From Mytilus trossulus (Eukaryota > Mollusca > Bivalvia > Mytilida > Mytilidae): DNA of 64,000 nt. Numbering within the stretch: the first letter of the stretch is position 1; each line of letters begins with the position of its first letter. The stretch lies in contig NC_086376.1 of NCBI RefSeq assembly GCF_036588685.1, positions 26,325,930-26,389,929 of the forward strand, given 5' to 3'. The notes beneath the pieces are model-generated. The model saw nothing but the letters and a program-made list of their open reading frames with translations. It did no database searches and was not told the origin of the DNA. Positions 49,415 through 60,008 of the stretch are shown in pieces. The translations under genes were made by a program, and so were the position numbers.

Positions 49415-50280
49415 AAATTGAGAATGGAGTTAGGGAATGTGTCAGAGAGACAAAAACCCGAACAAAGAGCAGAAAACAGCCAAAGTTAATGAAATTGGAC
49501 GTCAAACTAAACTCCGAAAGATATAAATGAAGTTAAATGTTTTGTGATATCTCAACCCTCTCCTTATACCTCTAGTTAATGTAGAACAAACAAACACACA
49601 TCAATACGCACTGCACGACTCAGATTAAAAGAAGTTAGAGCCCAATGTAGGAATATGTACTAACAAAAGAAACTAAACAAAATGAAAATAAAACATAATT
49701 AACAAGAACTGCTTACAATTACTGACATGCCAGCTCCAGACCTCAATTAAACTGATTAAAAGATTATGTTTTCATCATATGAGAATCAAGCACATTCCCT
49801 CTTATTAGGTTTCTAGTATCATACCATCATAACATATATGAGACGTTCATAACCCGTATCATGCCAACTACTGGTTTTAGAATAAATGTGTTTATTTTCG
49901 ATGCAAAGAATCTATGAGGGAATCAATATTAGTACCAACATATGCCATCGTTAATTATTTAACAGCAGTATCGTAACTATATCCCTTCTGAATAAGTCTG
50001 TTTAATGGTTTGGTTAGCCTTTGAGGTGAACATCGACATTAATTTATGTGCTTTGTATAAAATATTACCATAACAAATTGGATGTGAAATACCCAAATGT
50101 ATAAGATGTCTAAATTTTGATTTATATTTACGAATGGTGTCCTTGTACCGACGAAAAAAATAATTGTAATAGTTTTTTTCAGTAAAACAGAGGCTTCTTT
50201 CGTTAAAATCAAATACAATGTCGTATTCACAGATATACGCCATAAGATGGTGACAAGGGAACGACACCATCTAAAAATGG
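49415..50280 (-). pseudogene. 5'-truncated retroelement: RT C terminus plus REP-B 3' tail
   Basis: On the minus strand from 50275 the frame gives PCHHLMAYICEYD, FDFNERSLCFTEK, FRRYKDTIRKYKSKF and HLIHLGISHPICYGN. These correspond to the YGVYISQL...KxFxRYKDL...LIxxGISHP block, with a deletion in the middle. A 3' UTR (atacgggttatgaacgtctc in reverse, ctggagctggcatgtcag) leads straight into REP-B, which ends near 49418. This contiguity shows REP-B is the 3' end of this element. Confidence 0.75.
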
Positions 50281-50284
50281 ATAA

Positions 50285-50795
50285 TTAAGCCAAGTAATCA
50301 TACCAATGCAGGTACAACTGACATAGTTCTTTTGTTTGTTGTTATTAAAAATGACCTAAAAGAGTTTGAACATATATATTTGCACTCTGACTTTTTTAAT
50401 GTCCATCTGATGTATGGGAAATTTTCGTAATTAGATTATGAGACAAAGCGGTAGATAGGATAGACAAATTAAAACCAGGTTTTTTATTGTACCAAGTGTA
50501 CTGGTAAGTAAAATAGACAGTTTAGAAGTGGAACAATGGCATGAAGATGAAATAAATCTTTATTTGGAAGATGTTTTCAGATGTGCAGCTTCGGAAGCCA
50601 GCACATAGTTGGAACTTTTATTGAAATTGGTTCTGTTTGTAAAATGGAAGATAAAAATTAGTTTTTATGTTTTTTACAGATGTCATTTTCCAAAAATGGA
50701 GTCAATTGGAATTTTGGTGAATAGTTGAATTCCTTTTGACTGTAGAACTTCTAAGTAAAATTTACGTCAAACAATATTGATATTATTAGCAGCCT
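50285..50795. other. No gene recognised
   Basis: AT-rich DNA without supported features. Confidence 0.5.
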
Positions 50796-50799
50796 TTAT

Positions 50800-50935
50800 A
50801 GCTGTACAAAGTCGAAAATATGACAGTTAATATCAATTCGTTTGATGTGATTAACCTTTTTTGGTCGTTTGTTTAGGAACGATTCTTTACGAATTTTTCT
50901 CGGAGTTTGGTATTTAGTTATTTCACTTTTTACCG
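50800..50935 (+). repeat. REP-C copy, diverged
   Basis: agctgtacaaagtcgaaaat, atgacagttaatatcaattc, gtttgatgtgattaacc and tctcggagtttggtatttag. Confidence 0.7.
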
Positions 50936-51412
50936 ATCTTAGGACATTAACAAAGCCGAACTGTATTTTTGTGTTCTCTTAGTTTGTTTCTTTTTTTATA
51001 TGCCTAATGATATTTTTTTTACAATTTCCATTAGTACTTTATCTATTGATCAGATACTTTTAAGTTGTTTAAGAAAAATGCAAAAACTTGTATTCGTCTA
51101 AAATAGACGTATGTTGTATCGTAATTCAATTAAAAAACCACAAATACATTTTTTTTTAAAATTTGGGTTGTCTTTCTTTATACAAAGTGCTTTAAAACTC
51201 TGGGTTTTAAAGATAAAAATGCGAAGAACACAAACCTTTTGGTCGTTTCTTTCTTATATAAAAATAGAATGGGTGTTCGTGGTTAATTTCTGGATTTATC
51301 AGTAACATTTAAATCTTAACGTGTGTGCTGCCAAAAAATAAGACAGCAATAAAGGGATGATAAAGTAATTGTGGGTAATCCTCTCAGTAAGAAGACAACT
51401 ACAAATTGATAA

Positions 51413-52110
51413 TAGAATCATATTGAAAACAATGTGGCTGTGGCCATTAATTGACAACCTAAATTTTCCCATTGATTGGGACAGATTATGTGAACATTTG
51501 TCTGTAACGATCACTGCTCACTACTTACTTATTATAGAATTTAAACTGTGTGGTCACCAAATGTTCTTAACGCCTTTAATTACTTATTGTGTCTGTCTGT
51601 TTGTTTTGTTCTCGCATCGTTGACAATGTAATGGAATTTGATGCGACTGTCATGCAAGTGAGAGGTTTAGCTAGCTATAAAACCAAGTTCAGTCCACCAT
51701 TTTCTACATAAGAAAATGTATGTACCAAGTCAGGAATATGGCAGTTGTTATCCATTCGTTTAATGTGTTTGAACTTTTGATTTTGCCATTTGATTTTGAA
51801 TTTTTCTCGGAGTTCAGTATTTTTGTGTTTCTACTTTTTAATAATAAAATAATTCGAAAAATTAATCAGGAATAACCTTTATGTTTTCATTTATATTATT
51901 GATATAAATCAAAACATCGTGTTATTCCTGATTAGTTTTTCGGATTACTTTATTTCGGTGTTGATAACCTCCACAGTTTAAGTGTCTTTAAAAAGTATAT
52001 AGTGCGCTGTGATCGTTACAGACAAACGTTCACATAATCTGTCCCAGTCAATTGGATAATTTAGGTCGTCAATCAATGGCCACAGCCACACTGTTTTGAA
52101 TATGATTCTA
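51413..52110. mobile_element. Fold-back (MITE-like) element, copy 2, split by a nested insertion
   Basis: The left arm starts tagaatcatattgaaaac and tgtggctgtggcca. The right arm ends tggccacagccacactg and ttttgaatatgattcta. Removing 51583-51843 restores a 437-bp structure colinear with copy 1 at 23064-23486. TA flanks both ends. Confidence 0.85.
51583..51843 (+). repeat. REP-C inserted into the fold-back element
   Basis: About 261 bp, including gatgcgactgtcatgcaagt, gctagctataaaaccaagtt, aagtcaggaatatggcagtt and the constant end tttgtgtttctacttttta. The left junction follows gcctttaatta. The right junction resumes ataaaataattcg, as in the empty site of copy 1. Confidence 0.85.
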
Positions 52111-52114
52111 CATT

Positions 52115-52615
52115 GTTGTTAAACTGCATGCTTACAAACAAAAAACATGTATATAGATCTTCTTTTATTCAATACTCGTAACCAAGCTTGAGAATGAATT
52201 TAAAATTGATACGTAAAAAAGAAAAGAAACCGATTTCTAGCTTTTGTTCGTATGTTCCAAGCTTTTTTCTGAAGTAGGACGCTAAAACAAAAAAAGTTTC
52301 AGTAACGCAAATGATATAAAAAAAATTAGCACGAGAACGATAAAAGGTCAGTCATCATTTCCTGATAGATCTGAAACCGTAACTTCTTAATATTCTTAAT
52401 ATTGTATCGCACAATCAAAGACACGAGGATTGTAATTACGTGTACCAGACGCTCATTTCGTTTACAAAAGACATACCAGGTAAAAGGTAAAAGTTCAAAT
52501 TAAGTAATTATTATTTAAGAAAGTTATGGTATCAAATAAGTCAGTACCAAAGCACTGGCTACCTTCAGGAACCTACAGTAAAATCGACCGAGAAAATCAA
52601 ATGGAAAGCCAAGAA
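52115..52615. other. No gene recognised
   Basis: AT-rich DNA without supported features. Confidence 0.5.
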
Positions 52616-52619
52616 TGTC

Positions 52620-52760
52620 TAAAGGTATAACAAAAATACTGAACTCCGTGGCAAATTCAAAAAGTGGGAGCCCATGAAAGCTGAATAGATCAAACGCTAT
52701 CACCAATGGAACAAGTGAAAACAACTGCCAGACCCCCGACTTGGAAGAGACATTTTCCGA
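52620..52760 (-). repeat. REP-C copy, diverged
   Basis: aaaaatactgaactccgtgg, caaattcaaaaagtgggagc and gaaaacaactgccagacccc fit minus REP-C. Confidence 0.7.
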
Positions 52761-52800
52761 GGAAAATGAGGGCTAAACTTTATTTTATAGATATCTAAAC

Positions 52801-54135
52801 CTACCATATACACACAGGCACTTGTCTCAGAAAAAAAAATCCTATATACCTTATTATAACACAAGGTACTTAACTTGCATTTTAGAAAAATGTTAGGTGG
52901 TGACGAAGTTCCGTTATATGCCGCTTTATAGGCTGTCAATCCCTCTAAAACTTGTTATATCGTAAATCTAAATTGATTTATCTATACAATGGTGTATAAC
53001 ATGCCTACATTTGTTGTCCGAATCATCCGTAGCAATCCTACAAAAGCATGTCAATCGTAATAATTTTGCAATCGGCTGAAGAATTGGCAATAAACGGCCG
53101 CAGTAAATGATTTATTATAAACATCGTTTTAAAAAAACCTGTTAGTTTTCGTATGAATAGAACTTATCATACAGTTAGTAAAATTGTATGATATACCGTG
53201 AAAAAAATCTAACAAGTGTTGTTTGTGGTATGTCTAATAAGTTACAAATTTTCCCATGACGTCAATGTCTTTCAGACTCTCTCTTGACTTTACGTATGAA
53301 ATGAAACAAGATCAGATAACTCCGAGAATCATTTAGACTTTCCCATAGAATTGACCAATCGGAAACCGAGATATACAAGGAGCATGACGCGTTTATTGCC
53401 AATTCTTCAGCGGTTTGCAAAATTATAACGATTGACATACATTGGTAGGATTGCTACGGATGATTCCGACAATAAATGTAGGCATGTTATCAAGGGGTAC
53501 AATCAAAATCACGTGATGGATATACACACACCGGAAGTAACAGTCGAGCAGACCGCTTGAAAGGTAAGTAGTCGTATTTACTTGTTTATATCAATAACAT
53601 TTAATAAATAAGGTAGTTCATCGAACGTTGGATACTATCTAGTTTTAAAATACACAAATATCCTTGCTGGACAGCGTGCAGTTAATGCTAACACTTCGAC
53701 ACAGTTCCAAAATTTCACCAGATAACTGTGTCGAAGTGTTTGCAATAACTGCACGCTTTCTAGCAAAAACAATTGTGTATTTTAAAACAACATACTATCT
53801 GATATTCGGTGTGCCAACTTATTAATCAAAATTTAATTGATATAAACAAGAAAATGCAACAACTAACCTTTCAAGCGGCGAGTTCGACTGTAACTTCCGC
53901 TGTGTGTATATCCATCACGTGATTTTGATTGTACCCCTTGGTTATACACCATTGTAAAGATAAATCAATTTAGATTTACGATAAAACAAGCTTTAGTGGG
54001 ATTAACAACCTATAAAGCGGCATATAACGGAACTTCGTCACCACCCAACATTTTTCTAAAATGCAAGTTAAGTACCTTGTGTTATAATAAGGTATATAGG
54101 AAAAAAAATTCTGAGACAAGTGCCTGTGCATATAC
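52801..54135. mobile_element. Large palindromic element (1.3 kb) with a second palindrome inside its left arm
   Basis: The outer arms 52801-53000 and 53940-54135 are reverse complements (cacaggcacttgtctcag...caatggtgtataac). They continue into an inner palindrome at 53491-53940 (caaggggtacaatcaaaatc, cacgtgatggatatacacac, ccgcttgaaagg; central gataactgtgtcgaagtgtt). Removing 52999-53487 joins the left arm back into one piece (gtgtataac to caaggggtac), as in the intact right arm. Mirror-image open frames in the two arms (KAAYNGTSSPPNIF...) are a consequence of the palindrome. Confidence 0.88.
52999..53487. mobile_element. Nested fold-back element with TA ends
   Basis: The left arm acatgcctacatttgttgtc, gaatcatccgtagcaatcct and the right arm, which ends aatgtaggcatgt, are inverted copies over about 100 bases. 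TA lies on both sides (52997-52998, 53488-53489). The centre codes for nothing recognisable. Confidence 0.85.
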
Positions 54136-54139
54136 AGTT

Positions 54140-54335
54140 GTTAATAGTTACCCTAACACTGGAACTAACAAAGACCATTTGACCAAAATCATCAGGTAAA
54201 CTTTTGCTGAGGGAGTTAGAACCTTAGATTTGTTATAATTTATAAATATACCTATGGAGTAATTAATAGTTTCGGGTGTAAAATCATACTAGTACAGAAG
54301 CTGAGCTAAATTAATGATAATCTAGAGGGTTTTAA
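54140..54335. other. No feature recognised
   Basis: AT-rich DNA right of the large palindrome. Confidence 0.4.
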
Positions 54336-54339
54336 TATT

Positions 54340-54760
54340 GAGAATATAAATGGTGAATGCGTCAGTGAACACAACCCGACCAAAGAGAAAAGGCCACCAA
54401 TGGGTCTTAAATACCCCGCACCCGAGGCTTTCATTATCTTTCGTCATCTGGCTCCTACACAAGTGGTTATTGACATCATACAAAGAGATAAAAAGTAAAA
54501 TCACCAAAGTATTGAACTCCGAAATATATATATAAAAATAAGTATCGATCCAATTTCTAGAAAACGAAAGTATGACTTAATGAATTTATTACTTGATATT
54601 GTAGTAAGTGAAAAATACTGAACCCCTAGGAAAATTAAAAACGGAAAGTCCCTTATCAAATGGCAAAATCAAATAATAAAACACATCAAACGAATGAACA
54701 ACAACTGTCATATTCCTCACTTGGTTCAGGCATTTTCAATTGTAGAAAATGGATATACAA
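54340..54760 (-). repeat. REP-B fragment followed by two REP-C fragments
   Basis: 54355-54440 (aacacaacccgaccaaagag, ggccaccaatgggtctta, cccgcacccgagg) is REP-B. 54480-54535 and 54605-54760 (gaacccctaggaaaattaaa, caacaactgtcatattcctc) are REP-C, all on the minus strand. Confidence 0.75.
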
Positions 54761-54864
54761 ATTTGCGTTTTGGTGAAAAGAAAAACCATTATTTAACTTT
54801 GATAATTATGGTTTATATGTAAAAAAAAACTCATCATAGACACCAGGACTAAATTAAGTATTAT

Positions 54865-54908
54865 ATGTCAGACGCGCGTTTCGTGTATTAAAGACTCATC
54901 AGTGACGC
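54865..54908 (-). ncRNA. Second hammerhead ribozyme motif, slightly decayed
   Basis: Minus strand: CTGATGA at 54902-54896 and GAAA at 54882-54879 are intact, then CGCGCGTC with the predicted cut after 54871. Stem II (GTCTTTAATACAC, 54895-54883) has one C-C mismatch. Stem I keeps four pairs (GTCA with TGAC). The surrounding words (gattcgagcgtcac) show it is the same repeat family as 46278-46321. Confidence 0.75.
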
Positions 54909-54929
54909 TCGAATCCAAAACCTTAGTAT

Positions 54930-55515
54930 TTAAAAAAAATCAAAAATTGTAATAATCACAAGCAAACCCAATGGTTATCACACCAACAACGATATAACAG
55001 TTTTTCTTAGAAGTTCGTGCTTTTGAAAAAAAATGTAATGTTATACATAATTTTATAACACTATCCCTATCGGATTTTAAGGGAGTGAACACTAGACGAA
55101 AAAGAACAATTACTGTCAAAATTCTGTATTTGCATTTAGCTGTCTTATCATTGACCAAATTGAAAATTTTATGAGGTAATTTGATTTGCAAAAGGGTGTT
55201 TAGGTCAAACAAGATTTAAAGTGGAAAAAAAAACAATGATCGTCGAAACTATTATGTTCATTTTGATCCACGGAAATGAAAATTTCCATGCCTTTTAAGT
55301 ATCATTATACTTAAAACACAAGTGCAAGTCAGCAATTTTCGATTTCAAAAAAATAGGTCAATGAATTATGCAAACAAAACATATTTATGAAAAATTGTTC
55401 ATCAGACCGTAATGTCCGTACCATTAAAACCAGGAAGTTTACATAAAAATCTGAAAATAAAAGCGGGACTTTCCTAATATTTGGGGATTTATATTTACGA
55501 TACCTTGGCAACTAT
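54930..55515. other. No gene recognised
   Basis: AT-rich DNA without supported features. Confidence 0.45.
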
Positions 55516-55558
55516 TACAATATAATAGTCACATAGCAGCTTTCCCTGGAAACGGAGT

Positions 55559-55619
55559 ATGAAGATTACAACGGTCAACATAGACACCTTTTGGAAGCCG
55601 GCAATGATATCTGTATGCA
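55559..55619 (+). other. Candidate 5' exon segment with a strong splice donor
   Basis: ATG at 55559 opens MKITTVNIDTFWKPAMISVC up to the donor GCA|GTAAGTAAG at 55620. Base composition is more balanced than in the flanks. It is the best visible candidate for an upstream exon to the TLR acceptor at 59990. Spliced there, the small frame would stop within 15 bases (TGA), so it would be 5' UTR. Unproven. Confidence 0.25.
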
Positions 55620-55869
55620 GTAAGTAAGTTTTATCTTTGTAAATTAATTAGTTTTAACGGGACAGGTTTATAATTTGGGAGGTCAAGAGCTGAAAATCCC
55701 ATGCTACTTGATTATTAGTTGCCCAACTTCCAGCGGCAAATAATTTATTTATGTCCAGAACGATAATAAATTAACAACACATACAGTACGGAGGGTCTGT
55801 AATAGGGAAAGACTAGGAAGAAAGGCTAAACATCTAGATTGCCATTTGAAAATTAATTAATTGTAGCAA

Positions 55870-56110
55870 CATGCCATCTTTACGGCCCATTCAAAGAGTT
55901 GCTGCAAGGTTCCTCAACGTGTAAAGAGCGTGGAATCTGTCTACAGGAGACATCTGAATTAATGTCCTTATCATAACGGGTCGTGACTGCAAATGTATAC
56001 ATCCCGCACAACCGAACGGACACCCTACTTTGGCAAGGGTTTTCCCTGCGGTCGGAAGTAAACCAAGAGTTACCATTTTTCTATTTCCGAGTCGCCCTCG
56101 GGTTTACAAA
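55870..56110. other. GC-richer open segment of unknown origin
   Basis: On the minus strand a 61-codon frame (55891-56076) begins MVTLGLLPTAGKTLAKVGC and continues GCAGCIHLQSRPVM. Open reading extends somewhat beyond it in both directions. Composition stands out from the flanks. I do not recognise the peptide. It could be a decayed mobile-element fragment. Confidence 0.3.
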
Positions 56111-56224
56111 GATAAATCAAGTAGAATTATGCACATATGAGAAAAAAATAAGTGCATATATTGTTTCAGTACTACTTATTTATCTTTTATTCATTTCCAG
56201 TCAAATTAACCTCGTTTAATATGT

Positions 56225-57050
56225 TCAAATTATTGAATGTTGAAAACTGAGATGTTAGCTAATAGTTAATCATCCAGAGAGATAACTATGTGTTATATTT
56301 TTGAAATGATTTTCTCCTATTTTCTATGAATTTGTGCATGAAAATAGTGTAATTTAGTGTTATCATTTTTCGAATATTAAAGTCATAAGAAACGAGTGAC
56401 CGGTGAAAAATAATGTTCTTCCAATTCTTTAACCAATGCATACAAACATCATAAACTTGGTCTTCTGTGCTAGAATTTATCATTTTTTTCGTGTAAATTT
56501 CGTATAATCGTCAATTTTTTTTTCAATCGGTCAGTGTTGTTGTGAAAATATGGCAGGTAATTAAAGTTCGTGTTTTGAAGCCGAAGTTTAACGATTGTCA
56601 CCTGTTTGTCAACAATTGACGAAAAATAATCAAAAAAGTATGGAATTTGAGCACGCGTTTAACATGTAAATTCAGATAATAGTTTATTTTAAGGACATCC
56701 ATGCGTATTGTGGTCACCGGATTTTTACGAGATGGGCCACACGGAGGTCACCTTGCATACGGAAAATATATCGGGGGAATTGCTTGCTGGAAGGAAGCAA
56801 TTCAAATAAAGTAAACTTCTTCTAAATATGAATAAATTAAAGAATTTTCTTCAGAAAAAGTATATGTACAGAAGTTTTACAATGAAAACTATCCATTGAG
56901 TTATAAAAAACATATGCATTATTTTTTTTTGATTTGAGGTTTCTTATGACTTTAAATATCAATAAATATTTTTCTTTATATTCAAATCTAAAATACTCAA
57001 TTCAACCAATAAATATCATTTTTTAAATCGAACTGACCAATCTAAAAACT
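56225..57050. other. No gene recognised
   Basis: AT-rich DNA. atatggcag|gtaatt at 56549-56563 is donor-like but has no exon support. Confidence 0.45.
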
Positions 57051-57054
57051 TGTT

Positions 57055-57130
57055 AATTTCTGTGTCATTTTGGTCTCTTGTGGAAAGTTGTCTCATTGGC
57101 AATCATACCACATCTTCATTTTTATAAGCA
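57055..57130 (+). repeat. REP-A 3' end, short
   Basis: ttaatttctgtgtcattttg, gtctcttgtggaaagttgtc and tcattggcaatcataccaca end at the constant 3' end. Only the last 75 or so bases of REP-A are present. Confidence 0.9.
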
Positions 57131-57134
57131 TTGA

Positions 57135-58020
57135 AATTTGTGAGAATCTAATGCGATTTTTTTTAAATGCAAGAAAAAATACGAGTGATTTAGTTATCAA
57201 TCTACGATAAGAATGACGAATTTAAAAAATCAACTAGATAAGCACAAAATGATAAATCTAATCAGAAATCTTCTAAAAATCATTCTATTAAAAAAGCAAA
57301 AAAGAGAAGTTTGTAAAATAGAGGCAGAAGATACCAATTGGATTTTCAAACAAAAATGACCAAAAGACTTTACACAATCATCACAAGACAACATAGACAA
57401 TCGGAGATATAGCAACACAGACCCCAATACAATCCAGGATCATCTCAAATGATGTGGAGGATAGAGAATGAATAAAATAGAACCAATGTTGCTTCTTATA
57501 GCAACAATTTTAAGAACTTTAAAACAAAATGAAGATTTCTTAAAAAAGTACCTTACAGGTTTCTTTTTAATTAGGATTTCCCAAAAAGTGTACACGTTTT
57601 TTTTTGTTGTTTTTTTTAAGATAATACAATAATTCATTATCTTTAGTCTTTAGTTAAAAAACCAAAAAAACCCACAATATTGACCTTTCCAAAAGTTTAT
57701 TTTCTGGTTTACAGTTTTCTTTTATCATTTATTAATGCCTGTTATACCTTTTGTAAACACTATTGTGTTTTATAATACACTTGTTGTAAACTACAGAGTG
57801 TTATCTGTAGTGATCTGGACCGAAATAGTATTTTATTCGTGTTTTAAACATTTGAATTTTTATTTTAAGATGAAATAGCATAGCCATAAACTCTTAATTT
57901 TCAACTGTTTATAAACTGTTTTTTTGCACGAGCGTCAGTAATAGGAAGATAAGTAATTCAATGTCAAAACACTTGACAATAATATTTAGTTCGTCCAATT
58001 TATAAAAAATCGTTTAACAG
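57135..58020. other. No gene recognised
   Basis: AT-rich DNA without supported features. Confidence 0.5.
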
Positions 58021-58099
58021 ATTTAAAAGTTTTCAAGGTTACAATGTAATGTGTTTTATTCTAAACTTTTATATTTTTACTTTTGTTAATTTTCCATTT

Positions 58100-58400
58100 T
58101 TAGATGGTGATGTTCCTTTGGCACCATCTTACGGTGTTGATATTTCACAACTTGTTCGCTATGCCCGTGTCTGTTGTGACGTTTTTGATTTTAACAAACG
58201 CAACCTATGTATTACTGGTAAATTATTAAACCAGGGATATTGTTACCATAAATTACTTTAAACCTTTACTAAATTTTTCCATAGATATAAAGATTTGGTT
58301 TTGAAGTTTGGTTGTACCTGTAAAAAACTTATTTCAAACGGGATAGCACATCCTCATTTTACGGAAATGTTGTTAACCGTGCCCGGAAATTTAGAAATGA
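58100..58400 (+). pseudogene. Reverse-transcriptase C-terminal remnant
   Basis: It reads DGDVPLAPSYGVDISQLVRY, then VFDFNKRNLCITGKLLNQGY, a stop at 58259, then KFFHRYKDLVLKFGCTCKKL and NGIAHPHF. The YGVYISQLxRxARxC and KFxxRYKDL blocks identify it with the polymerase remnants at 43840 and 49977. The catalytic domain is absent and stops are present. Confidence 0.75.
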
Positions 58401-58899
58401 TCCATGTAAACTTGTTGCTCCTTTAAACAAACTTATTCTAAACGGTTACCTATCAAACACTGTAATAAGATCATTGAACATTGTTTTTATTGGTATACAT
58501 ATTGATTTTGTTATCAGTAGATTAAAAGCTAACTAAATATTACTAGTATGTTATATACATATACATTTTCATGGATCTACAATCTGTTGATACCTGTAAC
58601 TTGGCATTGCACACAGTCATGTTTTTCTCTGGCTGTTTATGACGTCTTTATACTATATCCATTATATGTTGGATGTGTACGGATTTAGTGTTTAGTCTTA
58701 GAGGCATGATTTTTTTATTAGTTGTTAGTGGCTTTGAACTAGCTGTCAGATAACTGTCAGATAAGTACTCTCAGATCTGTTCATTGAGTCTTTTTGGGTC
58801 GGGATGTACCCGGCCACGTCCACTTGTATTTTTTGTCTATCTGATGAGTTAAGCCTTTTTCAACTGAATTTTGTAGTTCGTTCTTATGTTGTACTGTTA

Positions 58900-59254
58900 T
58901 ACCACTGTCCCAGGTTAGGGGAGGGTTGGGATCCCGCTTAAATGTTTAACCCCGCCACATTATTTATGTATGTGCCTGTCCCAAGTCAGGAGCCTGTAAT
59001 TCAGTGGTTGTCGTTTGTTTATGTGTTACATATTTGTTTTTCGTTCATTTTTTTTTACATAAATGAGGCCGTTAGTTTTCTCGTTTGAATTGTTTTACAT
59101 TGTCTTATCGGGGTCTTTTATAGCTGACTATGTGGTATGGGCTTTGCTCATTGTTGAAGGCAGTACGGTGACCTATAAGTGATAATGTTTGTGTCATTTT
59201 GTCTTTTGTGGATAGTTGTCTCATTGGCAATCATACCACATCTTCTTTTTTATA
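58900..59254 (+). repeat. REP-A, full tail in its retroelement context
   Basis: It runs from gtcccaggttaggggagggt, aaccccgccacattatt, cccaagtcaggagcctgtaa, ccgttagttttctcgtttga, tgtggtatgggctttgctca and gacctataagtgataatg to tggcaatcataccacatctt at the 3' end. Confidence 0.85.
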
Positions 59255-59314
59255 TTAAAAGTTTCAAGGTTACAATGTAATGTGTTTTATTCTAAACTTT
59301 TATATTTTTTATTG

Positions 59315-59980
59315 TTTGCTTTTAAACATTTAAAAAAATACACTTTTTCCTAATCTAAACATTTTTTTCTTCACTTTTTCCTTTTCCATTTAAATTATAA
59401 ATGGTAGCAATTCACCCGCGATTTAAATGGTTAATAAATTAAAACCCACCAGACATTTTTGATGATTTTACAAAAACCATAAACACGACAGCATTTTCAT
59501 TATCTCTTTCAATTGCATTGCGTGTGTGATTGCACCAGTCGTTGCATTTACACTCAATCTCTCTGTTCATGTTTTCAAATACGTCTTGCACGGAATTATT
59601 TTGTAAAAAAAGTATTTGAATGCCTGTTAATTTGATCGAAATTGACCTTCAACTTTAAATAATAAAGGGCACACGCTACAGTTTCAGGGGAGATACTGAC
59701 TTTTCTAAAACTCAAATGAAAATACTCGGGGTAAACAAACGTTTCTTTTTTTTTTTTTATATATAACTTTCAAGAAGGAACCTTTATGTTTCAATGTTGA
59801 AAAAGGTTAAGTTGCAGGAAGTCTGAAATATCTATAATGGTGACCGTTTTATTGATCAGATCAAAACGTTGAATGGCAAAAGTTATAACCGAATGTACAA
59901 TCAAAGAGGCAATCACATATATATTTACCTAACTGCATAGTTAGTTTGCGAAATAGACAAACGATTAAAATATTCTGTTT
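59315..59980 (+). promoter_or_regulatory. Region before the TLR coding exon; probably intron
   Basis: No promoter motif is defensible. Given the acceptor at 59981-59990 it is more likely intron than promoter. Confidence 0.35.
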
Positions 59981-59990
59981 TTCGTTTCAG
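59981..59990 (+). promoter_or_regulatory. 3' splice site of the 5' UTR intron before the TLR coding exon
   Basis: A pyrimidine-rich tract ending ttcgtttcag lies 25 bases before the TLR start codon. The TLR frame is closed by TGA at 60010-60012, so any upstream exon is non-coding for the receptor. The promoter therefore lies further upstream. Confidence 0.6.
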
Positions 59991-60008
59991 CAACCTGTTG
60001 GTGACAAG

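Larger units (their letters stand above)
58023..59310 (+). mobile_element. 5'-truncated retroelement tail flanked by ~56-bp direct repeats
   Basis: 58023-58078 and 59255-59310 are near-identical direct repeats (ttaaaagttttcaaggttac, aatgtaatgtgttttattct...; one T differs). Between them lies a unit starting with a reverse-transcriptase C-terminal remnant and ending at the constant REP-A 3' end. The flanks look like a long target duplication, and their near identity suggests a recent insertion, about 0.7 kb before the TLR exon. Confidence 0.75.

Noticed and set aside
52700..54199. Two open frames sharing KAAYNGTSSPPNIF on opposite strands
   Set aside because: They are mirror images in the arms of the large palindrome, not two related genes.
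58841..58875. A third hammerhead, from CTGATGAG in the retroelement 3' UTR
   Set aside because: The required GAAA after stem II is missing (TGAA follows) and stem II pairs poorly.
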